From NCBI RefSeq assembly GCF_000772535.1, contig NZ_JSUM01000012.1, forward strand, positions 42,995 through 106,994: a stretch of 64,000 nucleotides of DNA, written 5' to 3'. This document shows, piece by piece, positions 9,863 through 17,851 of the stretch. Below the pieces are notes generated by a model. That model was not told the DNA's origin, made no database searches, and saw only the letters and a list, made by a program, of their open reading frames with translations. The number at the start of each line of letters is the position of its first letter. Within the stretch, counting starts at the first letter, position 1. Made by a program: the position numbers and the translations under genes. The stretch comes from Chelonobacter oris (GTDB lineage: Bacteria; Pseudomonadota; Gammaproteobacteria; Enterobacterales; Pasteurellaceae).

Positions 9863-10672
9863 ATGTCAGATCATAACGAAAACAAACGTCAGACGATACT
9901 TTCTTCGCTGTTACCGCCGATATTGCTGTTAGCAGCCGAAACCGCACTTTGGTTTTCACATCACGAATTAACCGCATTTATCGCCGGTTTTTCATTGTCG
10001 GTGCTGAGTGCGCAGTGGGTTGGGCAACTGGTTTTTGTCAAAGGCGAAATTTGTCACGGACAGCGCTCGCGCTTGATTAAGGGCAGCCTGTATTTGGCGG
10101 TGTATTGGCTCGGATTATTGCTGCTCGGCGCATTGGCGGCGAAGCGTTATATTCCGCAGGCCTTGGTGATCAGCGCGGCATTGCTGCTGTTGTTCGCCGT
10201 TTGGCAGCAACCGAAAGACGACGAGCGTTTGCGCCGCGGGCTGTTATTGTTTGCCAATATTTGCGGTGTGATCGGGCTGTTGGCATATCTTTCCGTTTGG
10301 TTGAATCTGCCGCTGCAAGACTGGTTGCGTTACAGCCCGTTCAGCCAGCTGTTGCTCGGACTGGTCGTCGCAAGCTGGTTGTTGCGGGTTGCCCGTAATC
10401 GCTTGCAGGGTTTGATCGCATTGTTGCCGCGATTGATGCTGTTGATGGTATTACTGAATGCGGTTTACAGTGTCATTGTGCTGTTGTCGATGCATCTCAA
10501 ACTGATCTTACCGACTGCCGGCGTTAGCGGTTTTGCCAGCTATTTTGCCGTGCATTTATTGACGGCTGCCGTATTGGGTTGGTTAATATTGAAAAATAGA
10601 CCGTTGACGCTGCCGATTTTGGGTGTTTTACTGCTGTTGGCGATCAGTTTTCCGTTTTGGTTGTTCGGGTAG
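9863..10672 (+). CDS. Unidentified polytopic inner-membrane protein upstream of ydbH
   Basis: I do not recognise this 269-residue protein. It has a charged N-terminus (MSDHNENKRQ) followed by about eight leucine-rich hydrophobic segments, with basic loops (for example RLIKG near residue 74 and RVARNRLQG near 175) that predict an inner-membrane location. Its stop lies 6 bp before the ATG of ydbH, so the two are cotranscribed, with ynbE following. The context suggests a part in the same envelope process, but that is inference only. An uptake sequence lies inside the gene. Confidence 0.75.
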   Translation: MSDHNENKRQTILSSLLPPILLLAAETALWFSHHELTAFIAGFSLSVLSAQWVGQLVFVKGEICHGQRSRLIKGSLYLAVYWLGLLLLGALAAKRYIPQALVISAALLLLFAVWQQPKDDERLRRGLLLFANICGVIGLLAYLSVWLNLPLQDWLRYSPFSQLLLGLVVASWLLRVARNRLQGLIALLPRLMLLMVLLNAVYSVIVLLSMHLKLILPTAGVSGFASYFAVHLLTAAVLGWLILKNRPLTLPILGVLLLLAISFPFWLFG

Positions 10673-10678
10673 TTGAGT

Positions 10679-13426
10679 ATGCGCAAGCGGTGTTTGCTGG
10701 TGTTGGTGGCGTTGCTGATCTTGTCGGCAACCGTACTTTTCTATCTGTTACAGGGTAACGGAGTGCAGCGGATCGCCAATTATTTTCTTGCACCGGACTA
10801 CCAATTGACACTGGAACAGCCCTTCAGACTTGATTCCGGCGGCATCAGCCAACCTGCGATCCGGCTACAAATTGCCGATTGCCCGTTGGCGCAAGCGCAA
10901 GATATCCGGTTGGCGTGGCGGACACGCAAACTGGTTTTGCAGCGATTGCAGCTCGATTATGCCTGCTTGCAACCGCTGCTCAAGCAACAGGATAACGAAC
11001 AACCGAGTCCGCCGTTTACACTCCGGCGCTTATTTGCGCTGCTGCCGCTAGGGGAGTTGGATATTGCCGAGCTGAATTGGGTCAATACCGACGGTGTGGA
11101 AAATCCGCAATTGCAGCAAATTTTGACGGCAACGACCAATATAAGTGCGGTTCGTGACGGGGAGGAACTGCGCCTGCACCTGCGCGCCGAGCAACAGGGC
11201 GCACAGCCGCAAAATCCATTGTTTAATCTGGACGGTGTACTGAATAGGCAGGATTTGAGCGTAACCGCCACCTATCAACCGGACAGCGAACAATACAACC
11301 ATGTCACGCTGAAAAGCAAATTGGCGGAGCGTTTCGATCAATTGCCGTTAAACGGCGATGTGGATTTCGGCTGGCGTTCGCCCAACCTGATTATTCCGCA
11401 GGGCGGCATCAAACTGCACTGGCAAGCGGAGCAGGCAACACTGCAATTGTATGAAGTGGCGGAACAAACGGAACATGAATTGTTAAATCTGCCGTTTGAT
11501 ATAACAAACGGACATTTGCATGTTAAGCAGGCTAAATTTAATTGGGCAAAAGATCTGCCGCAACCGATGAACGGTTTTCTCGATTTAAATGTGCAGGCGG
11601 AAGACGAAGGTCGTTTTTTCTGGAACAGTTTCCCGTTGAAAATCAATTTTCGCCTGTCATTGCTCTCCAACGGCGAAAAAGGCAAAGGGTTGATTGTTGT
11701 TCAGGGCGTAAACGGTACGGTTGATCAGCAGGCATTGCATATTCCGTTACAAGTCAACGGTGATGTGAAATCGTTCGATACTATTTTTTATGCCGGTTTG
11801 CCGATGAGAGTTGAAGGGCCGCTGCATGATCCGATAGTCCGTTTCTTAAGCGGATCATTACTGCGAATGAACGGTAACACCGACTATATCGACATTGAAG
11901 AGCTGCGCCTGCCGTTAGCCGGGGTTGTTGTCGGACAATATGGCATAAGAGGGCGGCTACAGGCGATTTTAAAAGGCAAAACCCGCCAATTTGACAACAT
12001 TGATTTGCGCTTGGACGGACGGGCAAACGAGTTTATCGCCGGTATTCATTCCATTTTTAACATTCGTTCCGCTCAAGAAGTCGCCGGTTTACAGCAGGCA
12101 CAAATCGCCGCCAATATCTGGAATTGGAATTTTTGGGGGTATGCCGACATTCCGAGTTTGCGCAGTTTGGTCGGTTTACGCGGCAGGGGATTCTGGCAGG
12201 ATAACTTAATCAATATTCAGCTGTTGGACGGTGAGCTGTCGCGTTTTGCCTTACCCGGCGTGCGGGTTGAGCCGTTAAAACTGACATTGGCGGAGACGGT
12301 GGCATGGGATTATCAACAACAGCAATTGCATGGAGCGCTGACGGTTAACACCCCGAAAATTCAGTTTGATTACGGCGGACAGTTTCTCAAACCCGATATT
12401 CTTGTCAGTATTGACGGGAAAGATTTTAGCGATTTGAATCTGAGAAGCGAGCTGACGTCGGACAAACTGGGCCCTATCCGCCTGTTTTCACGTTATCAAG
12501 ACGGAGCTTTGCGCGGCAATGTTTACTGGCCGCAGCAATCCGCCAATGTTTTCCAACCGCTATTTCCGCAACGTTGGGACTGGCTGATTCAGCGTGGTAC
12601 GATTCGGGGGCAGACTGCATTTTCGATTACGCAGCAAGACGGTTTGGTCGCCGGCGGACATATCGTCATTCAAAACAGTGATATTTCGTTGCCGGAAGGG
12701 TCGATCAGCGGCATCAATTTCTCATTGCCTTACCGCTATCAAAACCAGCGATTCCAATTGGGGGTCAGAGAGCCGGTAGACGTTAAAATCGCCTCGCTGG
12801 AGAACGGGATCCGCTTGCAGAATATTTCGGTACGGCTGCAAGGGCATTACCCTTGGACACGAAAAATGCCGCTGTCGCTGACCCGTCTGCATCTCAATCT
12901 ACTGGGGGGAGAATTGGACGTCGCTAAATTTTCAATGCCGCAACATCAGCCGGCATTTTTGCGTCTGAGCCAGATTGAGTTGACCGAAATTTTGGCACTG
13001 CTGCAATACAATCAATTGGAAATGCGCGGCAAAGTGAATGCCGATTTGCCGTTTTGGATTGAAAATTCAACCTGTATTATTTGTGACGGCATTATTGAAC
13101 AGGGCAGTGACTGGCAAATCCACTTGGGCGATGAGTTGATTGAAAAAATCGAACAGGGCGGCGGCATAACCGAGCGGATTTTGACCAATTTGATGGAAAC
13201 CATGGACGTGTATGATTCGAATATTAAGGTGAATCTGTTGACAGACGGCACCGGTTTGATGAATGCGCAAATTAAAGCTAACAATGCGTTACAAAACCCG
13301 ATCTTTTTGAATTACAATCATAAAGAAAATGCGTTTGATTTATGGAAGTCGATCAATTTCGCTGCCGAGTTGCAGCAGAATTTGGAATACCGCCTGTATC
13401 AACGACAAGAAAACCGTAGAGAATAG
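10679..13426 (+). CDS. ydbH: YdbH family intermembrane-bridge protein (AsmA-like)
   Basis: This 915-residue protein has an N-terminal membrane anchor (MRKRCLLVLVALLILSATVLFYLL) and a long beta-rich periplasmic body, as in YdbH. YdbH is one of the three redundant AsmA-like proteins (with TamB and YhdP) that carry phospholipid between the membranes. The C-terminal part with AKVNADLPFWIENSTC-like repeats matches the family's end. ATG at 10679 is preferred over TTG at 10673. It is followed by ynbE 2 bp later, the known outer-membrane partner. Confidence 0.87.
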   Translation: MRKRCLLVLVALLILSATVLFYLLQGNGVQRIANYFLAPDYQLTLEQPFRLDSGGISQPAIRLQIADCPLAQAQDIRLAWRTRKLVLQRLQLDYACLQPLLKQQDNEQPSPPFTLRRLFALLPLGELDIAELNWVNTDGVENPQLQQILTATTNISAVRDGEELRLHLRAEQQGAQPQNPLFNLDGVLNRQDLSVTATYQPDSEQYNHVTLKSKLAERFDQLPLNGDVDFGWRSPNLIIPQGGIKLHWQAEQATLQLYEVAEQTEHELLNLPFDITNGHLHVKQAKFNWAKDLPQPMNGFLDLNVQAEDEGRFFWNSFPLKINFRLSLLSNGEKGKGLIVVQGVNGTVDQQALHIPLQVNGDVKSFDTIFYAGLPMRVEGPLHDPIVRFLSGSLLRMNGNTDYIDIEELRLPLAGVVVGQYGIRGRLQAILKGKTRQFDNIDLRLDGRANEFIAGIHSIFNIRSAQEVAGLQQAQIAANIWNWNFWGYADIPSLRSLVGLRGRGFWQDNLINIQLLDGELSRFALPGVRVEPLKLTLAETVAWDYQQQQLHGALTVNTPKIQFDYGGQFLKPDILVSIDGKDFSDLNLRSELTSDKLGPIRLFSRYQDGALRGNVYWPQQSANVFQPLFPQRWDWLIQRGTIRGQTAFSITQQDGLVAGGHIVIQNSDISLPEGSISGINFSLPYRYQNQRFQLGVREPVDVKIASLENGIRLQNISVRLQGHYPWTRKMPLSLTRLHLNLLGGELDVAKFSMPQHQPAFLRLSQIELTEILALLQYNQLEMRGKVNADLPFWIENSTCIICDGIIEQGSDWQIHLGDELIEKIEQGGGITERILTNLMETMDVYDSNIKVNLLTDGTGLMNAQIKANNALQNPIFLNYNHKENAFDLWKSINFAAELQQNLEYRLYQRQENRRE

Positions 13427-13428
13427 CC

Positions 13429-13632
13429 ATGTTATTAACCGTGAAACCGTTGACCGCACTTTTGTTCAGCCTGCTGCTGTTGTGCGGCTGTGTGCCGAAA
13501 ATTCAGCTTGAAACCCCGAAAGAGGGGATTACAATCAATATGAATGTGGAAGTGGAACACAAGATTCAAATTGAAACCGATGACAACACCCGTCGGATCT
13601 TGACGGAAGAGAGTTCGGCGCAAGTTCAGTAA
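13429..13632 (+). CDS. ynbE: YnbE family outer-membrane lipoprotein
   Basis: This 67-residue lipoprotein has a signal peptide with lipobox LLLCGC and the conserved core PKEGITINMNVEVEHKI. In E. coli, YnbE oligomers bind the C-terminus of YdbH to complete a continuous beta-sheet bridge to the outer membrane. Here it directly follows ydbH. The third E. coli gene of this operon, ydbL (a periplasmic chaperone that limits YnbE assembly), is not found after it. Confidence 0.9.
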   Translation: MLLTVKPLTALLFSLLLLCGCVPKIQLETPKEGITINMNVEVEHKIQIETDDNTRRILTEESSAQVQ

Positions 13633-13663
13633 AAGATCGGTTTGCGAAAGTGTTTGTTAACGC

Positions 13664-14500
13664 TTATTTATTCCCGCCTTGCCGATTTGCCCAGTCAAAC
13701 CAGGCTGTCGGTAGCAGGCGCCGCAGCCACCAATAGAGTTTGGTCGGAAAAGTCACCTGATAACGGGCTTTCGGCTTCGGACTGTTCAAACACTGCCGCA
13801 CGGCTTTGGCACAGGCTTCTGCCGGCAGCGTGAACGGATTGGCGTTGCCTTTGCTGTTCAGTCGCACCAATTGCTTTTCGTAGGCGGTTTTATGGACGCT
13901 GTTTTGCCAGTCGATATAGTGATGAAATGTTGCCAATGCATTCGGGCGGAATCGGCTGGTAATCGGCCCCGGCTGCAACAGGCTGACAAAAATACCGCTG
14001 CCGGACAATTCGGTACGCAAAGTGTCGCACAAACCTTCCAGTGCAAATTTACTGCTGTTATACGCTCCGCGCCACGGCATACCGGCAAAGCCCAAAATGC
14101 TGCTGTTGACGATAATTCGTCCGTGTCCCTGACGGCGAAAAACCGCCATCGCATATCGGATACATTCCCAAGTGCCGAATACATTGGTTTCAAATTGCGC
14201 ACGCAGGGCGGTGCGGCTCACATCTTCCACTGCGCCGGTTTGCCCGTAACCGGCATTACAGAAAATCGCCTCTAAAGTGCGGTTTGTGCTGATCTTAAGG
14301 ATAACCTGCTGAATCTGCTGTGAATCGGTGATATCAAGCTGTACGCAGTCAAAGCCTTCTTGCCGCAAACGTGTGACGTCGTCACTTTTACGGCAAGCGG
14401 CAATGACGTGCCAACCGTGTTGCTTAAGGTAAAGTGCGGTTGCATAGCCGATGCCGCTTGAGCAGCCGGTGATCAGAATCGTTTTTTGTGTTTGTTGCAT
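13664..14500 (-). CDS. Short-chain dehydrogenase/reductase (YbbO-like)
   Basis: This NAD(P)-dependent SDR enzyme is about 278 residues long. The cofactor motif TGCSSGIG follows the start, NAG is present, and the catalytic Tyr/Lys are in YNSSK. It resembles the SDR subgroup of E. coli YbbO, reported as an aldehyde reductase, but the substrate cannot be read from sequence. The ATG at 14500 lies 2 bp after the csdE stop. It is the third gene of a csdA-csdE-SDR operon. Confidence 0.85.
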   Translation of the reverse strand: MQQTQKTILITGCSSGIGYATALYLKQHGWHVIAACRKSDDVTRLRQEGFDCVQLDITDSQQIQQVILKISTNRTLEAIFCNAGYGQTGAVEDVSRTALRAQFETNVFGTWECIRYAMAVFRRQGHGRIIVNSSILGFAGMPWRGAYNSSKFALEGLCDTLRTELSGSGIFVSLLQPGPITSRFRPNALATFHHYIDWQNSVHKTAYEKQLVRLNSKGNANPFTLPAEACAKAVRQCLNSPKPKARYQVTFPTKLYWWLRRLLPTAWFDWANRQGGNK

Positions 14501-14502
14501 GA

Positions 14503-14898
14503 TTAATCCAAATGATGTAGCAGGGTTTCGATATTTTTCAGGCCGTTTAATCGGGTTTGGCTCAATCGTTGGGCAATGCCGCACCGCTGCAAAAGTGCGG
14601 TCACATCGAATTGTTTCCGTTCTGTCGCGCTGAGCCGATGCAATGCGCTTAACACTAAATAGAGCAATCCGTTCATGATACGGGCTTCGCTGTAAGCGGC
14701 AAAACGATAGTTGCCGTCTGTTTGTTTCTCGGCTAAAAACCGCACTTCCACTTCACAGCCGGAAATCGCCGTCATTTTTGCCAGTTCATCATCGCTTGGA
14801 ACCGGTAATTTTTTCCCCAGCTGAATTAAATAGCGATAGCGTGCTTCCCAATGGTTAAGACGGCTAAAATCAGCGATCAGTTGTTGAATGGATTCCAT
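14503..14898 (-). CDS. csdE: SufE/CsdE sulfur acceptor protein
   Basis: This 131-residue SufE-family protein accepts persulfide sulfur from the cysteine desulfurase encoded just upstream and passes it on for Fe-S cluster or other thio-cofactor synthesis. The acceptor cysteine is Cys48 in ISGCEVEVRF. Pairing with csdA (2 bp apart) and absence of other suf genes here favour CsdE over SufE. Confidence 0.86.
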   Translation of the reverse strand: MESIQQLIADFSRLNHWEARYRYLIQLGKKLPVPSDDELAKMTAISGCEVEVRFLAEKQTDGNYRFAAYSEARIMNGLLYLVLSALHRLSATERKQFDVTALLQRCGIAQRLSQTRLNGLKNIETLLHHLD

Positions 14899-14900
14899 GG

Positions 14901-16109
14901 CTACTCCCGTAACAGATTCAGTGCGCTATCCAGTGCGGCAAAAAACGCCTCGACATCGGCGGCGGTGTTATACGGCGCAAAGGAGAGGCGTAACGTGCTT
15001 TTTTGCCCGATCCTCGCCAAATAGGGCTGGGCGCAATGTTCGCCGACCCGCAAGGCAATGTCTTGCTCGCTGAGGAGCGTATTCAAATCGGAACTGTTGA
15101 TGCCGTCAAAAATAAAACACACGACAGTGCTCGGTTGCGGCGAATTGAATAACCGCACTTTCGGATAAGTCTGTAACCGCACTTTGACGTGTTCGGCTAA
15201 GCCGACGGCATAGCGTTCAGCCGCTCGGAAATCAAATTGTTGCAGCCAATCCAACACCGCACCGAAGCCGATCACAGCGGCGATATTCGGGGTGCCGGCT
15301 TCTAGGCGGTAGGGCAACGGATTGAAATTGATCCGCTGTTTTGAGACCCGATCAACCATTTTGCCGCCGTACAGCGAAGGCGATAATATTTCGAGGGCGG
15401 ACAATTTGCCGCTTAGTACGCCCAAACCGTTCGGACCATACAGTTTATGGGCGGAAAAAGCATAAAAATCGGCGTCTAATGCCTGAATATCAAGTTTCAG
15501 ATGGGCAATGGCTTGTGCGCAATCGAGCAGAATAAACGCTTGCGGCGCAGCCCGACGGATAACGCCGATTAAGTCGGCAATCGGTTGCTGCGTGCCGGTG
15601 ACGTTGGAAACATAATTCAGCGCCACGATTTTAGTGCGCGGCGAAAGCGCTTGCTGTAATACCGCACTTTCAATCAACCACTGATCGTTTATCGGCAAAA
15701 CGATTAATTTTGCCGAGCAGCGTTGTGCCGACATTGACCAAGTGACGAAATCGGCATGATGATCCGCTTCGCTGATTATGATTTCATCATCGGCTTCAAG
15801 CTGATCCGCCAATCCGTTTGCCACCATGTTGATCGCCTGTGTTGCCCCGGAGGTCCAAATCACACAATCGGTTGACGCGGCATTAATCCATTGTGCCGTC
15901 AATTGTCGCGAGCGCTCATAAAGTGCGGTTTGCTGCGCGTCGTGTTGACTGCGGTGCACCGATCCCGCACTTTGATAAAACGCCAATGTGCTGTCGAGCA
16001 GGGTTTGCGGCTTTAATGCCGTTGCCGCCGAATCCAGATAAACCAAGGCGCAATCCTGTTGCAGATAAGGGAAGCAAGCACGAAATTGTGCGGAATCGAA
16101 ATCGGGCAT
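14901..16109 (-). CDS. csdA: Cysteine desulfurase CsdA
   Basis: This 402-residue PLP enzyme removes sulfur from cysteine as an enzyme-bound persulfide. The PLP lysine is in FSAHKLYGP, the ATQAIN phosphate site is near residue 90, and the active cysteine is in RVGEHCAQP near the C-terminus. The group II (SufS/CsdA) layout and the csdE partner support CsdA. It is the first gene of the csdA-csdE-SDR operon. Confidence 0.92.
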   Translation of the reverse strand: MPDFDSAQFRACFPYLQQDCALVYLDSAATALKPQTLLDSTLAFYQSAGSVHRSQHDAQQTALYERSRQLTAQWINAASTDCVIWTSGATQAINMVANGLADQLEADDEIIISEADHHADFVTWSMSAQRCSAKLIVLPINDQWLIESAVLQQALSPRTKIVALNYVSNVTGTQQPIADLIGVIRRAAPQAFILLDCAQAIAHLKLDIQALDADFYAFSAHKLYGPNGLGVLSGKLSALEILSPSLYGGKMVDRVSKQRINFNPLPYRLEAGTPNIAAVIGFGAVLDWLQQFDFRAAERYAVGLAEHVKVRLQTYPKVRLFNSPQPSTVVCFIFDGINSSDLNTLLSEQDIALRVGEHCAQPYLARIGQKSTLRLSFAPYNTAADVEAFFAALDSALNLLRE

Positions 16110-16149
16110 AGTGTGTACCGGTAATCAAATATGAGCGGATATTATAAAC

Positions 16150-16638
16150 TCAACGTTGTTGCTTGCGCCACAAATACGGCTCTTGGGGTTTGTTATCCCG
16201 CCACAAACCCGATTTTTTCAGTTTAGCAAGCTGCTGAGCCTGTTGATATTGTTGATCTTTTTTATAAAAACGGTACGCCCAGGCATAGCCGCTTTCAACC
16301 ATTAGCAGGTTCACATTCCGCTTTTGCCCGTCATATACTGTTGCCAGACGGCGCGAATATTGATCGATGCCGTTAATATTCAGCGTAACCTGTTGTTTAA
16401 GAATGAATTTTGCCAGTTGCTGTTTGGCTTTATTGGCATAAGCCTGTCCGTTTTCCGGCGCATCAATGCCGAGCAACCGCACTTTAATCCGTTTATTATT
16501 GCTCAGACAAGTAAAAGTGTCGCCGTCGCTGATGTGAATGGCAAGGCAGCTAAATTGCGGTGCGGCGGCGTTTGCCGTTGCAATAGTGGCGGAAAGTAAC
16601 AAAAATGCAAATAAAAAGAAAAAACGTGTTATCGACAC
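16150..16638 (-). CDS. Secreted thermonuclease (SNase) family protein
   Basis: This 162-residue protein has a clear signal peptide (MSITRFFFLFAFLLLSATIATANA) followed by a staphylococcal-nuclease fold. Visible active-site elements are SDGDTF, KVRLLGIDAPE with the catalytic Arg and Glu, and YSRRLATVY. It should act on DNA or RNA in the periplasm or outside. It is divergent from the yohJ/yohK pair. No specific physiological role can be assigned. Confidence 0.88.
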   Translation of the reverse strand: MSITRFFFLFAFLLLSATIATANAAAPQFSCLAIHISDGDTFTCLSNNKRIKVRLLGIDAPENGQAYANKAKQQLAKFILKQQVTLNINGIDQYSRRLATVYDGQKRNVNLLMVESGYAWAYRFYKKDQQYQQAQQLAKLKKSGLWRDNKPQEPYLWRKQQR

Positions 16639-16678
16639 TTTACAACCTTATCAGTTATGCGGAAAAAAAGGGAAATTC

Positions 16679-16694
16679 AGTGACTTTGATCACA
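16679..16694 (+). promoter_or_regulatory. CRP site upstream of the LrgA/LrgB pair
   Basis: AGTGA-N6-TCACA matches the CRP consensus TGTGA-N6-TCACA at nine of ten positions. It ends 46 bp before the yohJ start and 40 bp upstream of the divergent nuclease gene. It is the standard (CRP-N) rather than the competence (CRP-S) type, which would have TGCGA. Confidence 0.7.
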
Positions 16695-16740
16695 AATTGA
16701 GGGAGAATTATTTCACATTTTCCGATCATATCAAATCAAG

Positions 16741-17151
16741 ATGAGACAAAAAATCCTATCCTTGTTGCGTTCGCTGGCGATTTTGTATGCCGTATTGTAT
16801 CTCGGCATTGCGCTACAGCACCTGATTCCTGTCGGCGTGCCGGGCAGTATTTGGGGATTGTTGATTTTATTTATCTGCCTGACCACACAAATCATTAAAG
16901 TCGAGTGGATTGCACCGGCGTCAAGCCTGTTGATTCGTTATATGGCATTGTTGTTTGTGCCGGTCAGTGTCGGGATTATCAAATATGCCGATCTGTTATT
17001 GGCAAATGCCAAACAGTTGCTGATTCCGAATGTGGTCAGTACGATGCTGACTCTGATAGTCATCGGGCTGTTGGGCGATTTTCTGTTTGAGCGTCACAGT
17101 GTACGTAAATTACGGCGTAAAGTACAACGCAAACGCCGTAAACGGCAGTAG
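16741..17151 (+). CDS. yohJ: CidA/LrgA family protein (YohJ-like)
   Basis: This 136-residue holin-like membrane protein has four hydrophobic segments and a basic C-terminus (RKLRRKVQRKRRKRQ). The central GVPGSIWGLLILF is the LrgA-family signature. LrgA/CidA proteins act with LrgB partners in murein hydrolase export or small-molecule transport; the exact role in Gram-negatives is unsettled. yohK follows 12 bp later. Confidence 0.88.
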   Translation: MRQKILSLLRSLAILYAVLYLGIALQHLIPVGVPGSIWGLLILFICLTTQIIKVEWIAPASSLLIRYMALLFVPVSVGIIKYADLLLANAKQLLIPNVVSTMLTLIVIGLLGDFLFERHSVRKLRRKVQRKRRKRQ

Positions 17152-17163
17152 CGGGGAAAAATC

Positions 17164-17850
17164 ATGATTTATGTCTATTCGCTTTTGACGATTCTGGCTT
17201 TTATAACCGCACTTCGGATCAGTAAATACTGGAAATCGATTGTGTTTAACTCTTTTGTGTTGACTCTGTTGCTGTTGGCGGCGATATTGCTGTTGTTGAA
17301 TATTCCCTATGACAGCTACATGCAGGGCAATGCGCCGTTAAACAGTTTGTTGGGGCCGGCGATTGTTGCATTGGCGCTGCCGCTGTATGAACAGCTGCGC
17401 CAAATCAGTAGTCGTTGGCGCAGTATTTTACTGATTACCGGCGTTGCTTCCGTTTTTGCGATGTTTAGCGGTGCGGTATTGGCGCTGTTATTGGGCGGAA
17501 GCGTGGAAATTGTCGCCACCGTGTTGCCGAAATCGTTGAGCACGCCGATTGCGATGGCCGTGGCGGAAACGGTCGGGGGCATACCGTCCGTGGCGGCGGT
17601 CGGTGTGGTTTTGGCGGGGTTGCAAGGCTCGATTTTCGGTTATCTGATTTTGAAAAAAATCGGCTTAAAACACCCTGAAGCCATCGGCTTGTCGATCGGC
17701 GCTGTTTCACACGCCCTCGGCACTGCCCGCACGTTGGAAGTGGATCAACAGGCGGGGGTATACAGTTCAATCGCACTGGTGTTGTGCGGGATTATCAGTT
17801 CGGTGTTGGCACCGTTGGTATTTCGGCTGGTGATTGTGCTGTTTGCCTGA
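17164..17850 (+). CDS. yohK: LrgB family protein (YohK-like)
   Basis: This 228-residue membrane protein has the LrgB signature, including a conserved PKSLSTPIAMAVAE and GGIPSVAAVGVVLAG in the middle and HALGTAR near residue 180. It is the usual partner of the LrgA-like protein encoded directly upstream and should form part of the same membrane complex. It ends one base from the convergent GH3 gene with no room for a separate terminator. Confidence 0.9.
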   Translation: MIYVYSLLTILAFITALRISKYWKSIVFNSFVLTLLLLAAILLLLNIPYDSYMQGNAPLNSLLGPAIVALALPLYEQLRQISSRWRSILLITGVASVFAMFSGAVLALLLGGSVEIVATVLPKSLSTPIAMAVAETVGGIPSVAAVGVVLAGLQGSIFGYLILKKIGLKHPEAIGLSIGAVSHALGTARTLEVDQQAGVYSSIALVLCGIISSVLAPLVFRLVIVLFA

Positions 17851-17851
17851 A

